NCBI GenBank assembly: GCA_036985875.1
Contig: BTQM01000007.1
Location: 1-23,380 of the forward strand
Direction: 5' to 3'
Source of the DNA: BTQM01 sp036985875
GTDB taxonomy: Bacteria; Patescibacteriota; Minisyncoccia; Phycocordibacterales; UBA1539
DNA length: 23,380 nt
Each line of letters begins with the position of its first letter. Position 1 is the first letter of the stretch. Of the stretch, positions 1-6,279 are shown in pieces. Below the pieces are notes generated by a model, which was given only the letters and a program-made list of their open reading frames with translations, had not been told where the DNA came from and searched no databases. Position numbers and translations under genes: made by a program.

Positions 1-2
1 AG

Positions 3-473
3 TTTGACTGGAACGAATTCGCCAAACGCCAGCAGAAACTCATGAAGTTTTACTCACGAAGCGCCTTCATTCTCGTCAAAGCATCAAACACCCTTTTTGT
101 CTTGGGACTCCTTATCTCGGTTGTGGCTCTTGCCTTTGCGCCGGGAGCCTACAACGCCGCCGTATTCGGCCTATACGCCGTGCTCTTCATACTGCGTAAG
201 TTGGGGATCAAGCCCAAGCCACATGGAAATCTGCAAGATAAAAACGGCTACCCTCTCTCCTTTGCGATCGTAAGAGTGTTCTTTGCCGGCTCTGAGCGGG
301 AAGCGACCCACAAAGTAGCTGACAAAGCCGGCCGCTACTACGCTCTTGTGCAAAACGGCGACTACTACGTAAAGATCGAGAAGAAGAATGAAGACGGCTC
401 CTACACGGTTGTTCATACCTCCGCGCCATTTACGGTGAAGGAGGGTGTGGTGAATCGGAACTTTAAGACATAG
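3..473 (+). CDS. Membrane-anchored protein with carboxypeptidase-regulatory-like domain, 3' part
   Basis: The reading frame is already open at the first codon of the window (FDWNEFAKRQQKL precedes the first Met at 42), so the true start lies upstream and only about 156 residues are visible. They contain two hydrophobic stretches (roughly SNTLFVLGLLISVVALAFAP and YNAAVFGLYAVLFILRKLG). A beta-rich C-terminal domain follows: G-N-L-Q-D-K-N-G-Y-P-L, then A-G-R-Y-Y-A-L-V-Q-N-G-D-Y-Y-V-K-I. That pattern is typical of carboxypeptidase-regulatory-like or Cna-B-like folds, with the 'modification plus GxY..v..G.Y' motif. I infer a surface or periplasmic domain next to a membrane segment. The substrate or role is unknown. 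The gene ends at TAG 471-473, 71 bp before lepA, which has its own promoter. Confidence 0.6.
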   Translation, partial: FDWNEFAKRQQKLMKFYSRSAFILVKASNTLFVLGLLISVVALAFAPGAYNAAVFGLYAVLFILRKLGIKPKPHGNLQDKNGYPLSFAIVRVFFAGSEREATHKVADKAGRYYALVQNGDYYVKIEKKNEDGSYTVVHTSAPFTVKEGVVNRNFKT

Positions 474-507
474 AAGTGCAACTCACAACTCTCACAAAAG
501 TATTTGT

Positions 508-541
508 TTGAGTACTTTATGTTATGCTTGGCTAATATAAT
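508..541 (+). promoter_or_regulatory. Probable lepA promoter with almost no leader
   Basis: A perfect TATAAT at 536-541 overlaps a TAATAT at 533-538. A weak TTGAGT at 508-513 sits 19 bp upstream of the TAATAT. The lepA ATG at 545 falls where transcription would be expected to start. No Shine-Dalgarno sequence precedes the ATG, which suggests a leaderless mRNA. Confidence 0.5.
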
Positions 542-544
542 CTT

Positions 545-2347
545 ATGGTGCAAATATCTTTAAAACATATCAGGAATTTCACCATCATCGCGCATATTGA
601 CCACGGCAAGTCAACTCTTGCCGACCGTATGCTTGAGATAACGGGTACCGTGGAGAAGCGGAAGATGAAAGAGCAGGTGCTTGATCGGATGGAGCTTGAA
701 AGGGAGCGCGGGATCACTATCAAGATGCAGCCGGTTCGCATGAACTATTTGTTTGACGGTATAGACTACATTCTCAATCTAATCGATACGCCAGGGCATA
801 TTGATTTCTCTTATGAGGTATCGCGGGCTCTTCGCGCTGTTGAGGGTTCCGTTCTTTTAGTTGACGCCACACAGGGTGTGCAGGCGCAGACGATTTCCGT
901 ACTTTCACAGGCAACGGCGCTCGGACTCGTTATTATTCCCGCAGTAAGTAAGGTTGATTCTCCCTTGGCTCGCACGCAGGAAGTGAAGGAAGAAATAGCG
1001 CATCTTCTTTCCTGTGAACCAAGCGAGGTGCTTGAGGTTTCGGGAAAAACGGGGCAGGGAGTGGAGAACCTTTTGCGCGAGATTGTGAAAAAGGTGCCTC
1101 CACCGAGATCTGAATTCGGTGAAAAGGGTACGAGGGCACTTGTTTTTGACTTTGAATATTCAAGCCACAAAGGGGTTATTGTATATGTGAGAATGTTGGA
1201 TGGGGAAATAAGAAAAGGTGATGCGCTCGTTTTTTCTCAAGCGAAACAGAAATTCACTGTTCATAGTGTCGGCGTTTTTCATCCCGATCCCACGGAAACT
1301 TCCTCGCTGTCACGGGGCGGAATCGGATATATTATTACGGGAATTAAGAAGCCGGGGGTTGCGTCCGTTGGCGATACAATCACTTCTCCCGCCCATCCAC
1401 TTCCGACGTTCCCGGGATATCTGGAGCCGCGCCCCGTCGTGTGGGCATCAGTATACCCTGAAGGTCAGGATGACTTCCCTTTTTTGAAGCAGGCACTTCT
1501 ACGGCTTCGGCTTTCCGACCCGTCTCTTTCTTTTGAGGAGGAAACGTCCGGTTCGCTGGGACGAGGATTTAGATGCGGGTTTCTCGGGATGCTTCATCTG
1601 GAGATCATTATGGAGCGCCTCAAGCGAGAGTTTCACTTGGGGCTTGTGATGACGACCCCAAGCATCACCTACGAGGTGGTGTATGAAAGCGGCAAGAGAG
1701 AGCGCGTGTATTCTCCAACGATGTTTCCTGACGATGGATCCGTGAAAGAGGTCTTTGAGCCGTGGGTGATGGGGGAGCTGCTTGCTCCTCCGCGCTATAT
1801 TGGCGCCATTATGCAGCTTTTGTTTGAACATGAGGCGGAGGTGGGCAACTCCCGCGTTTTTGGCGACAGCAGGACATCCATAGAGTTTAACATGCCTCTT
1901 CGGGAGCTGATGAGAAATTTTTTTGACGAGCTGAAAAGCGCATCATCCGGCTTTGCGTCGCTTTCTTACAAGATCGGGGAGCCGAGGAAGGCTGATGTTG
2001 TTCGTCTTGATATATTGGTCGCGGAAGAGGTTGTGCCCGCGTTCTCTCGCGTTGTTGCGAGGAGAAGGGTACAGAAAGAGGCGAAAGAGATCGTGGAGAG
2101 GGTCTATGACATACTGCCGCGCCAGCTTTTTACGACGAAAATTCAAGGGAAGGCAATGGGGCGCACCCTTTCTTCAAAAACTCTGTCCGCGCTGAAGAAG
2201 GATGTAACGGGGCATCTCTACGGCGGAGATATTACTAGGAAGAGGAAGCTTTGGGAAAAGCAGAAAAAAGGGAAAAAACGGATGAAAGAAAAGGGGAGAG
2301 TGATAATTCCCCACGATGTGTTTCTCAAGATGATGAAGCCGAAATAA
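545..2347 (+). CDS. lepA: Elongation factor 4 (LepA), back-translocating ribosomal GTPase
   Basis: LepA/EF4 is a ribosome-binding translational GTPase. At 600 residues it has the usual family length. The G1 loop AHIDHGKS is at residues 16-23, the RGITIK switch at about 56-61 and G3 DTPGH at 81-85. The LepA-specific C-terminal domain is recognisable: LPRQLFTTKIQGKAMGRT, then KKDVTGHLYGGDITRKRKL and KGKKRMKEKG near the end. The G4 motif reads SKVD (residues 135-138) where the family has NKID, and the G5 region reads SGK rather than SAK. Both are mild departures from the guanine-recognition consensus. The ATG at 545 follows directly on a TATAAT box and lacks a Shine-Dalgarno site. The gene stands alone between a membrane protein gene and a repeat-rich spacer. 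Confidence 0.96.
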   Translation: MVQISLKHIRNFTIIAHIDHGKSTLADRMLEITGTVEKRKMKEQVLDRMELERERGITIKMQPVRMNYLFDGIDYILNLIDTPGHIDFSYEVSRALRAVEGSVLLVDATQGVQAQTISVLSQATALGLVIIPAVSKVDSPLARTQEVKEEIAHLLSCEPSEVLEVSGKTGQGVENLLREIVKKVPPPRSEFGEKGTRALVFDFEYSSHKGVIVYVRMLDGEIRKGDALVFSQAKQKFTVHSVGVFHPDPTETSSLSRGGIGYIITGIKKPGVASVGDTITSPAHPLPTFPGYLEPRPVVWASVYPEGQDDFPFLKQALLRLRLSDPSLSFEEETSGSLGRGFRCGFLGMLHLEIIMERLKREFHLGLVMTTPSITYEVVYESGKRERVYSPTMFPDDGSVKEVFEPWVMGELLAPPRYIGAIMQLLFEHEAEVGNSRVFGDSRTSIEFNMPLRELMRNFFDELKSASSGFASLSYKIGEPRKADVVRLDILVAEEVVPAFSRVVARRRVQKEAKEIVERVYDILPRQLFTTKIQGKAMGRTLSSKTLSALKKDVTGHLYGGDITRKRKLWEKQKKGKKRMKEKGRVIIPHDVFLKMMKPK

Positions 2348-2485
2348 GGGCCGCTCGCACCTCTCTTTTTGCAAACGGTGCTTCGGTGATAAAATATTAT
2401 AGTCGCCTCATATACGGAAAATCCAAAACTCCTCCCTGCGGTCGTCAAACAATTGAATTTTCCTATTCGGCTCCTTAATGTTTAA

Positions 2486-2646
2486 TATCACCTCTCGCCT
2501 GCCTGTGCGTGTACGCACGCAGACAGGCAATGTTCGTAAAAAGAATAGTCCTCGCTCGGTCGAGGGAACTCCGCAAAAACCGTGCCTGCTCGGGCTCCGA
2601 AATGTTTTACAAAAGAGAAACCCTCGCTTTGTCGAGGGGTACAGAT
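2486..2646 (+). repeat. Interspersed foldback repeats downstream of lepA
   Basis: This part of the spacer holds two repeat copies. The segment 2498-2527 is an imperfect palindrome built on GCCTGCCTGTGCGTG and its near-complement, followed by AATGTTCGTAAAAAGA and CTCGCTCGGTCGAGGG. The segment 2573-2631 matches the reverse complement of 19466-19524 with about four differences in 59 positions. Its core is TGTTTTACAAAAGAGAAACC followed by CTCGCTT. A degenerate half-copy (CGCTCGCACCTCTCTTTTTG) starts at about 2352, just after the lepA stop. No coding frame across this region looks real. Confidence 0.7.
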
Positions 2647-2693
2647 GAATTTCTCTGCTCCAGCTCCTTAATTCCCAATTTGCCTCCTAAATG

Positions 2694-2740
2694 CCCCACC
2701 AAACATCAAACACTGGGCGTTTGATGTTTAGATAGTTTGG
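2694..2740. repeat. Palindrome related to the AAACTATTxGACGC family
   Basis: The arms AAACATCAAAC (2701-2711) and GTTTGATGTTT (2719-2729) form an 11-bp stem around CACTGGGC. An ATAGTTTGGG follows at about 2732. CATCAAACACTGGGCG resembles the arm CATCAAACTATTGGACG of the palindrome at 23271-23317, so this may be a diverged member of that family. Confidence 0.5.
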
Positions 2741-2781
2741 GAAGAGAACTTTTTCTCAGATGCGGGAGGGCGCGTTGTCTA

Positions 2782-2865
2782 CTAGAAGAGTGCGGGTGCG
2801 GAAAAGAGTACCACCATGCTTATGATGATAAGCACACCCATTATTGCCCAAATCGTCTTCACCAT
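2782..2865 (-). CDS. 27-residue single-span membrane micro-protein
   Basis: The minus strand from ATG 2865 to TAG 2782-2784 encodes MVKTIWAIMGVLI followed by IISMVVLFSAPALF. This is one clean hydrophobic helix with a single basic residue at the N-terminus (K3), as in small bacterial inner-membrane proteins. It is convergent with no gene and divergent from the ftsB-like gene, in a spacer otherwise filled with repeats. No Shine-Dalgarno site is visible, which fits the leaderless style of the window. The short length means chance cannot be excluded. I recognise the general type from CPR genomes but assign no function. Confidence 0.4.
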   Translation of the reverse strand: MVKTIWAIMGVLIIISMVVLFSAPALF

Positions 2866-2905
2866 TTTTCTGTGTTTTTTCTGGAAGAACATATTACTGG
2901 CTTCA

Positions 2906-2934
2906 TTGACCTATTAGAGTTAAAATACTACCAT
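2906..2934 (+). promoter_or_regulatory. Probable promoter of the ftsB-like gene
   Basis: TTGACC (2906-2911), a 17-bp spacer and TACCAT (2929-2934) predict a start near 2941. That is 23 bases before the GTG at 2964. An 8-codon ORF (GTG 2945 to TGA 2969-2971) lies in the leader and overlaps the start of the main gene. Its significance is unknown. Confidence 0.45.
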
Positions 2935-2963
2935 ATCTCGCGATGTGAAATCAATACAAAAGC

Positions 2964-3353
2964 GTGCTTGAGTTTCAAGAGAAGAAAAAAATAAGAAGGC
3001 TCATCTATTCAAATACAACAATTGTTTTTTTGGTGTTGATACTGATATTCTCTTTACACGCTGTATGGAAGGTGTATAAAAAAGCGATAATTCCTTATGC
3101 GAACAAGAGTGCGGCATCACGTACCCTAACAGAGCTAAAAGCGAGAGAAGCTGATCTTACAGAGCGAATAGAGTGGCTCAAAACGAATCAAGGTATTGAA
3201 ATGGAGATAAGGGAAAAGTTTGGAGTCGTACGGGAAGGGGAGGAGGTGGTGGTCATAGTTGACTCAAGTGCGAATAAGGAGGAGAATAACGGCAAAGGCG
3301 CCGTCGTCATGGGTGCTTGGCAGAAGCTTCTTGAGCTCTTTGGGTGGAATTAG
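2964..3353 (+). CDS. FtsB/DivIC-like septum formation initiator
   Basis: FtsB/DivIC proteins are single-span bitopic division proteins that join FtsL and FtsQ (DivIB) at the septum. This 129-residue product starts at GTG 2964 with LEFQEKKKIRR, a basic cytoplasmic tail. One transmembrane helix follows (about residues 15-35, TTIVFLVLILIFSLHAVW). A coiled coil (about 50-75, LTELKAREADLTERIEWLKT) then leads to the family's closing segment EIREKFGVVREGEEVVVIVD. The tail NNGKGAVVMGAWQKLLELFGWN is a short amphipathic extension. Order and length fit the family, although the sequence of FtsB is weakly conserved in general. The gene is monocistronic by position and is followed by tRNA-Gly. Confidence 0.75.
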   Translation: MLEFQEKKKIRRLIYSNTTIVFLVLILIFSLHAVWKVYKKAIIPYANKSAASRTLTELKAREADLTERIEWLKTNQGIEMEIREKFGVVREGEEVVVIVDSSANKEENNGKGAVVMGAWQKLLELFGWN

Positions 3354-3411
3354 TTATGCTTCACCCCGCCTTTGGCGGAGCAAATATATTTTTCCAAGAC
3401 CCCATTTTCTT

Positions 3412-3482
3412 GCGAGTATGGTCTAATGGCATGACGTAAGCTTCCCAAGCTTGAAATCCGGGTTCGATTCCCGGTACTCGCA
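3412..3482 (+). tRNA. tRNA-Gly (anticodon CCC)
   Basis: The acceptor stem is GCGAGTA with TACTCGC. The D arm has GTC/GAC with the GG pair, and the anticodon stem TAAGC/GCTTG encloses the loop TTCCCAA, so the anticodon is CCC. The T arm is CCGGG-TTCGATT-CCCGG. CCA is not encoded. The discriminator base is A, whereas the bacterial tRNA-Gly read by alpha-beta GlyRS usually has T. An A fits an alpha2-type GlyRS. Confidence 0.93.
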
Positions 3483-3555
3483 TAACTGTAGTTGAACGAA
3501 TAATCATCTCGTCTTTTACGCCGTGAGGCTATTTCTTAAAACATGTGGGTTGTAG

Positions 3556-3561
3556 TATAAT
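3556..3561 (+). promoter_or_regulatory. -10 box before a leaderless mini-ORF and glutaredoxin
   Basis: A perfect TATAAT lies six bases before the ATG at 3568. The -35 region (TTTCTT, 3532-3537) is poor. A second box, TATATT at 3601-3606, lies eight bases before the glutaredoxin ATG at 3615, so either start could be served without a leader. Confidence 0.5.
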
Positions 3562-3567
3562 TTATAT

Positions 3568-3618
3568 ATGTTTATAAATCGGGCAGGATTATTAACTAAA
3601 TATATTGTAGCAATATGA
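3568..3618 (+). CDS. Possible 16-residue leader peptide overlapping glutaredoxin
   Basis: ATG 3568 opens a 16-codon frame, MFINRAGLLTKYIVAI. Its TGA (3616-3618) overlaps the glutaredoxin ATG (3615-3617) as ATGA. The ATG lies six bases after a perfect TATAAT, and no Shine-Dalgarno site precedes either start. The arrangement would allow translational coupling through a leaderless leader peptide. It is short enough to arise by chance. Confidence 0.3.
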   Translation: MFINRAGLLTKYIVAI

Positions 3619-3857
3619 AGAAAGTAATAATTTATACGACCCCTACGTGCGGGTATTGCAAGATGGTGAAAGAGTTTTTTAAGGAGAATAATGTGGAATA
3701 TGAAGAATTTGACGTCGCCGCGGATGAGGGGAAGCGCGATGAAATGATAGAGAAAAGCGGACAAATGGGGGTGCCGGTCGTCTACATTGACGATGAAATG
3801 GTCGTTGGCTTCGACAAAGCGCGCCTTACTGAGCTGTTGGAGCTAGGTCATGTCTAA
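3615..3857 (+). CDS. Glutaredoxin / NrdH-type thiol oxidoreductase
   Basis: This is a small cytosolic dithiol oxidoreductase of 80 residues, the usual length for glutaredoxin or NrdH. The active-site motif CGYC is at residues 12-15, preceded by TTPT. The cis-proline segment GVPVVYIDD is at about 52-60, and the closing GFDKARLTELL helix matches family members. It could reduce ribonucleotide reductase or protein disulfides using the flavoprotein reductase encoded at 14993-15919, but that pairing is inferred only. A strong bidirectional terminator lies 20 bp after the stop. Confidence 0.92.
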   Translation: MKKVIIYTTPTCGYCKMVKEFFKENNVEYEEFDVAADEGKRDEMIEKSGQMGVPVVYIDDEMVVGFDKARLTELLELGHV

Positions 3858-3877
3858 GAAGGAGAATATACTTGTGC

Positions 3878-3918
3878 AAAAATACCGGTTCCGCGACTAG
3901 CGCGGAACCGGTATTTTT
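3878..3918 (+). terminator. Intrinsic terminator after glutaredoxin
   Basis: An 18-bp perfect stem (3878-3895 and 3901-3918) has a 5-nt loop ACTAG. The stem has A-rich and T-rich ends, so it should act as a terminator on both strands. Confidence 0.85.
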
Positions 3919-3952
3919 AAATTAGGAGAGGGGATACCTCGGTGGTATTCAA

Positions 3953-3994
3953 ATCGGTTTATGGTCTATGCCATGGCATAGACCATAAACCGAT
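3953..3994. repeat. 42-bp perfect palindrome without a loop
   Basis: Every base of 3953-3994 pairs with its mirror partner around the centre CCATGG (3971-3976). It starts ATCGGTTTATGG and ends with the complement. No T-run follows, so it is not an obvious terminator. It lies 56 bp before tRNA-Arg. Confidence 0.9.
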
Positions 3995-4050
3995 CGTTTA
4001 ATCAGAAATTAGAAATTTTGTTGTTTGTGTGCTATATTTCTGTTGTCGTT

Positions 4051-4122
4051 GCCCTCGTAGTTAAATGGATAGAACAAGCCCCTCCTAAGGGCTAGATGCA
4101 GGTTCGATTCCTGCCGAGGGCA
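4051..4122 (+). tRNA. tRNA-Arg (anticodon CCT)
   Basis: The acceptor stem is GCCCTCG/CGAGGGC. The D arm is GTTA..GAAC-like with AATGGAT. The anticodon stem AGCCC/GGGCT encloses the loop CTCCTAA, giving CCT. The T arm is CAGG-TTCGATT-CCTG with discriminator A. CCA is not encoded. The last nine bases take part in a competing downstream hairpin. Confidence 0.93.
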
Positions 4123-4148
4123 TATGAACAAAGTGAATATGCCCTCGG
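4114..4148 (+). other. Hairpin that captures the 3' end of tRNA-Arg
   Basis: CCGAGGGCATAT (4114-4125, the acceptor 3' strand of tRNA-Arg plus trailer) is perfectly complementary to ATATGCCCTCGG (4137-4148), across an 11-nt loop. The 12-bp stem would compete with the 7-bp acceptor stem in the precursor. It may affect 3' maturation or act as a short terminator-like end. Confidence 0.6.
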
Positions 4149-4261
4149 ATTGCCTCAGGGTGTCAATGTGAACGCACGGAGTAGATGGGTTTCAGAGGAG
4201 TGAGAGTAGAGCGTTCTATCGAGAGGACAGTTATTTAGATGAAAAAATATACGTGCTGTAA

Positions 4262-4289
4262 TTGATTTTTGTTTCTGCCTTGATATACT
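4262..4289 (+). promoter_or_regulatory. Leaderless-type promoter of the 92-residue membrane protein
   Basis: TTGATT (4262-4267), a 16-bp spacer and TATACT (4284-4289) place the expected start at about 4296-4297. That is exactly at the ATG of the following gene. There is no Shine-Dalgarno site. Confidence 0.6.
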
Positions 4290-4296
4290 ATATTTG

Positions 4297-4575
4297 ATGG
4301 ACCCGGAAGCAAAAAAATTGATTGAAAAAAACCTGGAACTCTCCAAGGAGAACAATAAAATGCTCAGGAAAATGCGAAGGGCGATGAGGTGGGGGAAAGT
4401 GTTTAAGTTGTTCTATTGGACGATTATCATAGGGTCTACGGTGGGGGCTTACTACTACATTCAGCCGTTCGTGGATGACCTGAAAGCCACCTATGGGAGT
4501 TTCACTTCCGGCGTTGAGAAGGTACAGAGCATAGGCGACTCTCTGCCCGACTTGGACTCGTTGTTGCGGAAGTAG
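4297..4575 (+). CDS. Small single-span membrane protein, unknown function
   Basis: The product has 92 residues. A highly charged N-terminal amphipathic segment (EAKKLIEKNLELSKENNKML) leads into a basic stop-transfer-like stretch RKMRRAMRWGKVFK. One transmembrane helix follows (about 38-57, LFYWTIIIGSTVGAYYYIQP), then an acidic extracytoplasmic tail ending DSLPDLDSLLRK. The ATG at 4297 is preferred to a TTG three bases earlier because the promoter points to it. I recognise the architecture as a common small protein of Parcubacteria-type genomes, but no named family or function can be given. tRNA-Phe follows 25 bp downstream and might share the transcript. Confidence 0.75.
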   Translation: MDPEAKKLIEKNLELSKENNKMLRKMRRAMRWGKVFKLFYWTIIIGSTVGAYYYIQPFVDDLKATYGSFTSGVEKVQSIGDSLPDLDSLLRK

Positions 4576-4600
4576 AGTATTTATTGTGTTCGCGGTTTAT

Positions 4601-4674
4601 GCTTGGGTAGCTCAGTTGGTTAGAGCACTGGTTTGAAGAACCAGGTGTCGGCGGTTCGAGCCCGCCCCCAAGCA
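4601..4674 (+). tRNA. tRNA-Phe (anticodon GAA)
   Basis: The acceptor stem is GCTTGGG/CCCAAGC. The D arm is GCTC-AGTTGGTTA-GAGC, and the anticodon stem CTGGT/ACCAG encloses the loop TTGAAGA, so the anticodon is GAA. The T arm is GGCGG-TTCGAGC-CCGCC. CCA is not encoded. Position 37 is G, whereas bacterial tRNA-Phe usually has A37. Length is 74 nt. Confidence 0.92.
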
Positions 4675-4718
4675 CAAAAAAAAGAGTGAGCCCCAATGTT
4701 CATCGCTCCTCGTTCGTT

Positions 4719-4840
4719 TATAATACGGGTCTCTGGGAGCAAGGCCCTGGAGTGCTGTCTTGTAGGAGCTGAGGCGGCGGGAGGTATTTCATGTATCGTT
4801 GAGAACTTCTTCACTACATATCCCCCCACAAGATAGAAAG
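4719..4840 (+). other. Spacer with possible structured transcript
   Basis: The 244 bp between tRNA-Phe and hsp20 contain no convincing gene. A perfect TATAAT (4719-4724) has only a weak -35. It precedes a GC-rich stretch able to fold: CTGTCTTGT (4755-4763) pairs with ACAAGATAG (4828-4836), and GGGAGG (4779-4784) faces the C6 run at 4822-4827. This could be a small RNA. It lacks the SRP RNA core and I do not recognise it as 6S RNA. Confidence 0.25.
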
Positions 4841-4918
4841 TACCCCATCCTTAATTAGAGTATGATGGAACAAAAAAGGCAAGTTACCGTGGCATCATTT
4901 CCCGCTCCCAGTATTCTT

Positions 4919-5383
4919 TTATACGGATTTCACCTTAAGATTCTTTTGCCGCTTCTTGTCAATTTTTGACAGGCGAAGCGTGAGAAAACCGTGTTTTTCA
5001 GTAGCTTCTGATTCATCCGGTTCTATTTCTTGTGGCAACAAAATAGTTCTTGAGAACGCTCCCCAATAAAGTTCTCGATGAAAGTAGTTTTCATCTGGTA
5101 TGCTGTTCGCTACTTCCCTTTTGCCCTTTATGGTGACCATGTCCCTCGTTATTGATATGTCCAAATCTTCAGGTCTTACACCTGCGACCATTGTTTGGAT
5201 AATGATATCTGAATCCGTTTGATATACATCAACAGTCAACTGTCCTTCTTCGCCTTCTTCTTCCATCCAACTGGCATCCTTCGCTTCTGTTTCGTTGATT
5301 ATTTCTTCATCAACATCTTTTTCTTGTACGTTGATGGTCCCTGTTAATCTTTCGAAAAATGATTTTTTCTCTTTCGTTTTCAT
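4919..5383 (-). CDS. Small heat-shock protein (Hsp20/alpha-crystallin family)
   Basis: sHsps are ATP-independent holdases that bind unfolding proteins in the cytosol. From ATG 5383 the product has 154 residues. A charged N-terminal arm (KTKEKKSFFERLTGTI, then an acidic run EEIINETEAKD) precedes the alpha-crystallin domain at about residues 52-145. The latter shows VDVYQTDSDIIIQTMVAGV, PEDLDISITRDMVTIKGKRE, NYFHRELYWGAFSRTILLP and the G-F-L-T-L-R-L strand, all family hallmarks. The tail is KNLKVKSV, lacking a clear I-x-I motif. A longer open frame upstream (to 5449) carries no family sequence, so MKTKEKK is taken as the start. The gene is monocistronic, with tail-to-tail spacing to tRNA-Phe. 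Confidence 0.92.
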   Translation of the reverse strand: MKTKEKKSFFERLTGTINVQEKDVDEEIINETEAKDASWMEEEGEEGQLTVDVYQTDSDIIIQTMVAGVRPEDLDISITRDMVTIKGKREVANSIPDENYFHRELYWGAFSRTILLPQEIEPDESEATEKHGFLTLRLSKIDKKRQKNLKVKSV

Positions 5384-5574
5384 GGTGTTGATAAAAAATA
5401 CCAATATACCTATTCGCGCGCTTGCTTGTGTCAACGCCACGGCAGACACGTTGCGTACAGGCTGGTAAGTATATACTAATAATTATGCCAATAAATATAA
5501 ATAGATACGAATAGAAGATTTATGGACCAAGGCATGAACTGCATAAATGGTACAGGCAAGCAGTTATTCGCGCG

Positions 5575-6279
5575 TCAACTTCGTGCTTTAATTCTCTTGA
5601 TCTTCTCAAGGACCACAAGCACGATAATAATAATGATCCAAAGCGAAGAGAAAACCGCCAAAAGTTCACTAACGCTCTCGGTTCTAATTATAAATAAATT
5701 AAAGAGCGTGTGCAAGAGAATAGCGACGCTTATCCCAATGGCGGTATACAGCGCCTTTTTGGCTCTGCTCATGTAGAAAGAGAACGCTATAGCGATCCCA
5801 ATTGCCGCCGACGATACCGTGTGCAGGAGAGTGGCGCCAATAAACCTCAAATTACCGTTTAGTATGCTTACCGCGAAGCTGGTATCGGCAATCGTGTTTA
5901 TGATATACAGGAAGTTTTCCATGGCAGCAAATCCAAGAGCGACAGTTATTGCGTATATGACGCCATCAATCGGTTCATCAAAGTATCTACTGCGCATGGC
6001 CACCATAAAGAGGGCGAGATATTTCAGCACCTCTTCTGTGGCCGCCCATGCCACGATGAGGTGTGTCGTGTCTGAGAGAAGGGAGTACGCTAAGCGCTCA
6101 AGGGGAAGTACCGCAAACACCACTATCATGCCGGCAACAAACGCGGCGGCAAGAAGCCCCCTCGGTTCTGGCTTTTTAACGTCTTCTTTCAGCCAAAACC
6201 AGAGCCAAAACAGTGCCGGCAAAACGCTTACCGCCCCCACGAAAAGTAACATTTTAAATGTTATTATATTTTCGGCCAT
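5575..6279 (-). CDS. PrsW-family intramembrane glutamic protease
   Basis: PrsW-type proteins are polytopic membrane proteases; the Bacillus member cleaves the anti-sigma factor RsiW. The 234-residue product has seven to eight hydrophobic segments. It shows the motif EEVLK (E82-E83-x-x-K86), FAAME (F117 to E121) and two membrane histidines (LLHT at about 153 and LLHTLFN at about 190), matching the family's EExxK, FxxxE and H motifs. The ATG at 6279 overlaps the valS 3' end by 16 bp, which suggests co-transcription and coupled translation. An in-frame ATG at 6252, just past the valS stop, is an alternative start. The substrate is unknown, and no anti-sigma factor is seen nearby. Confidence 0.85.
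   Translation of the reverse strand: MAENIITFKMLLFVGAVSVLPALFWLWFWLKEDVKKPEPRGLLAAAFVAGMIVVFAVLPLERLAYSLLSDTTHLIVAWAATEEVLKYLALFMVAMRSRYFDEPIDGVIYAITVALGFAAMENFLYIINTIADTSFAVSILNGNLRFIGATLLHTVSSAAIGIAIAFSFYMSRAKKALYTAIGISVAILLHTLFNLFIIRTESVSELLAVFSSLWIIIIIVLVVLEKIKRIKARS

Noticed and set aside
4502..4829. Minus-strand open frames with L-E-P-P-T-P-G-S-S-N-Q and a W-G-R-A-R-T-A-D-T-W stretch
   Set aside because: They run antisense through tRNA-Phe; these peptide patterns are the usual artefact of translating tRNA complements.
4719..4840. SRP RNA, tmRNA or 6S RNA
   Set aside because: No SRP core loop, no tRNA-like ends for tmRNA, and the fold lacks a clear 6S central bubble.
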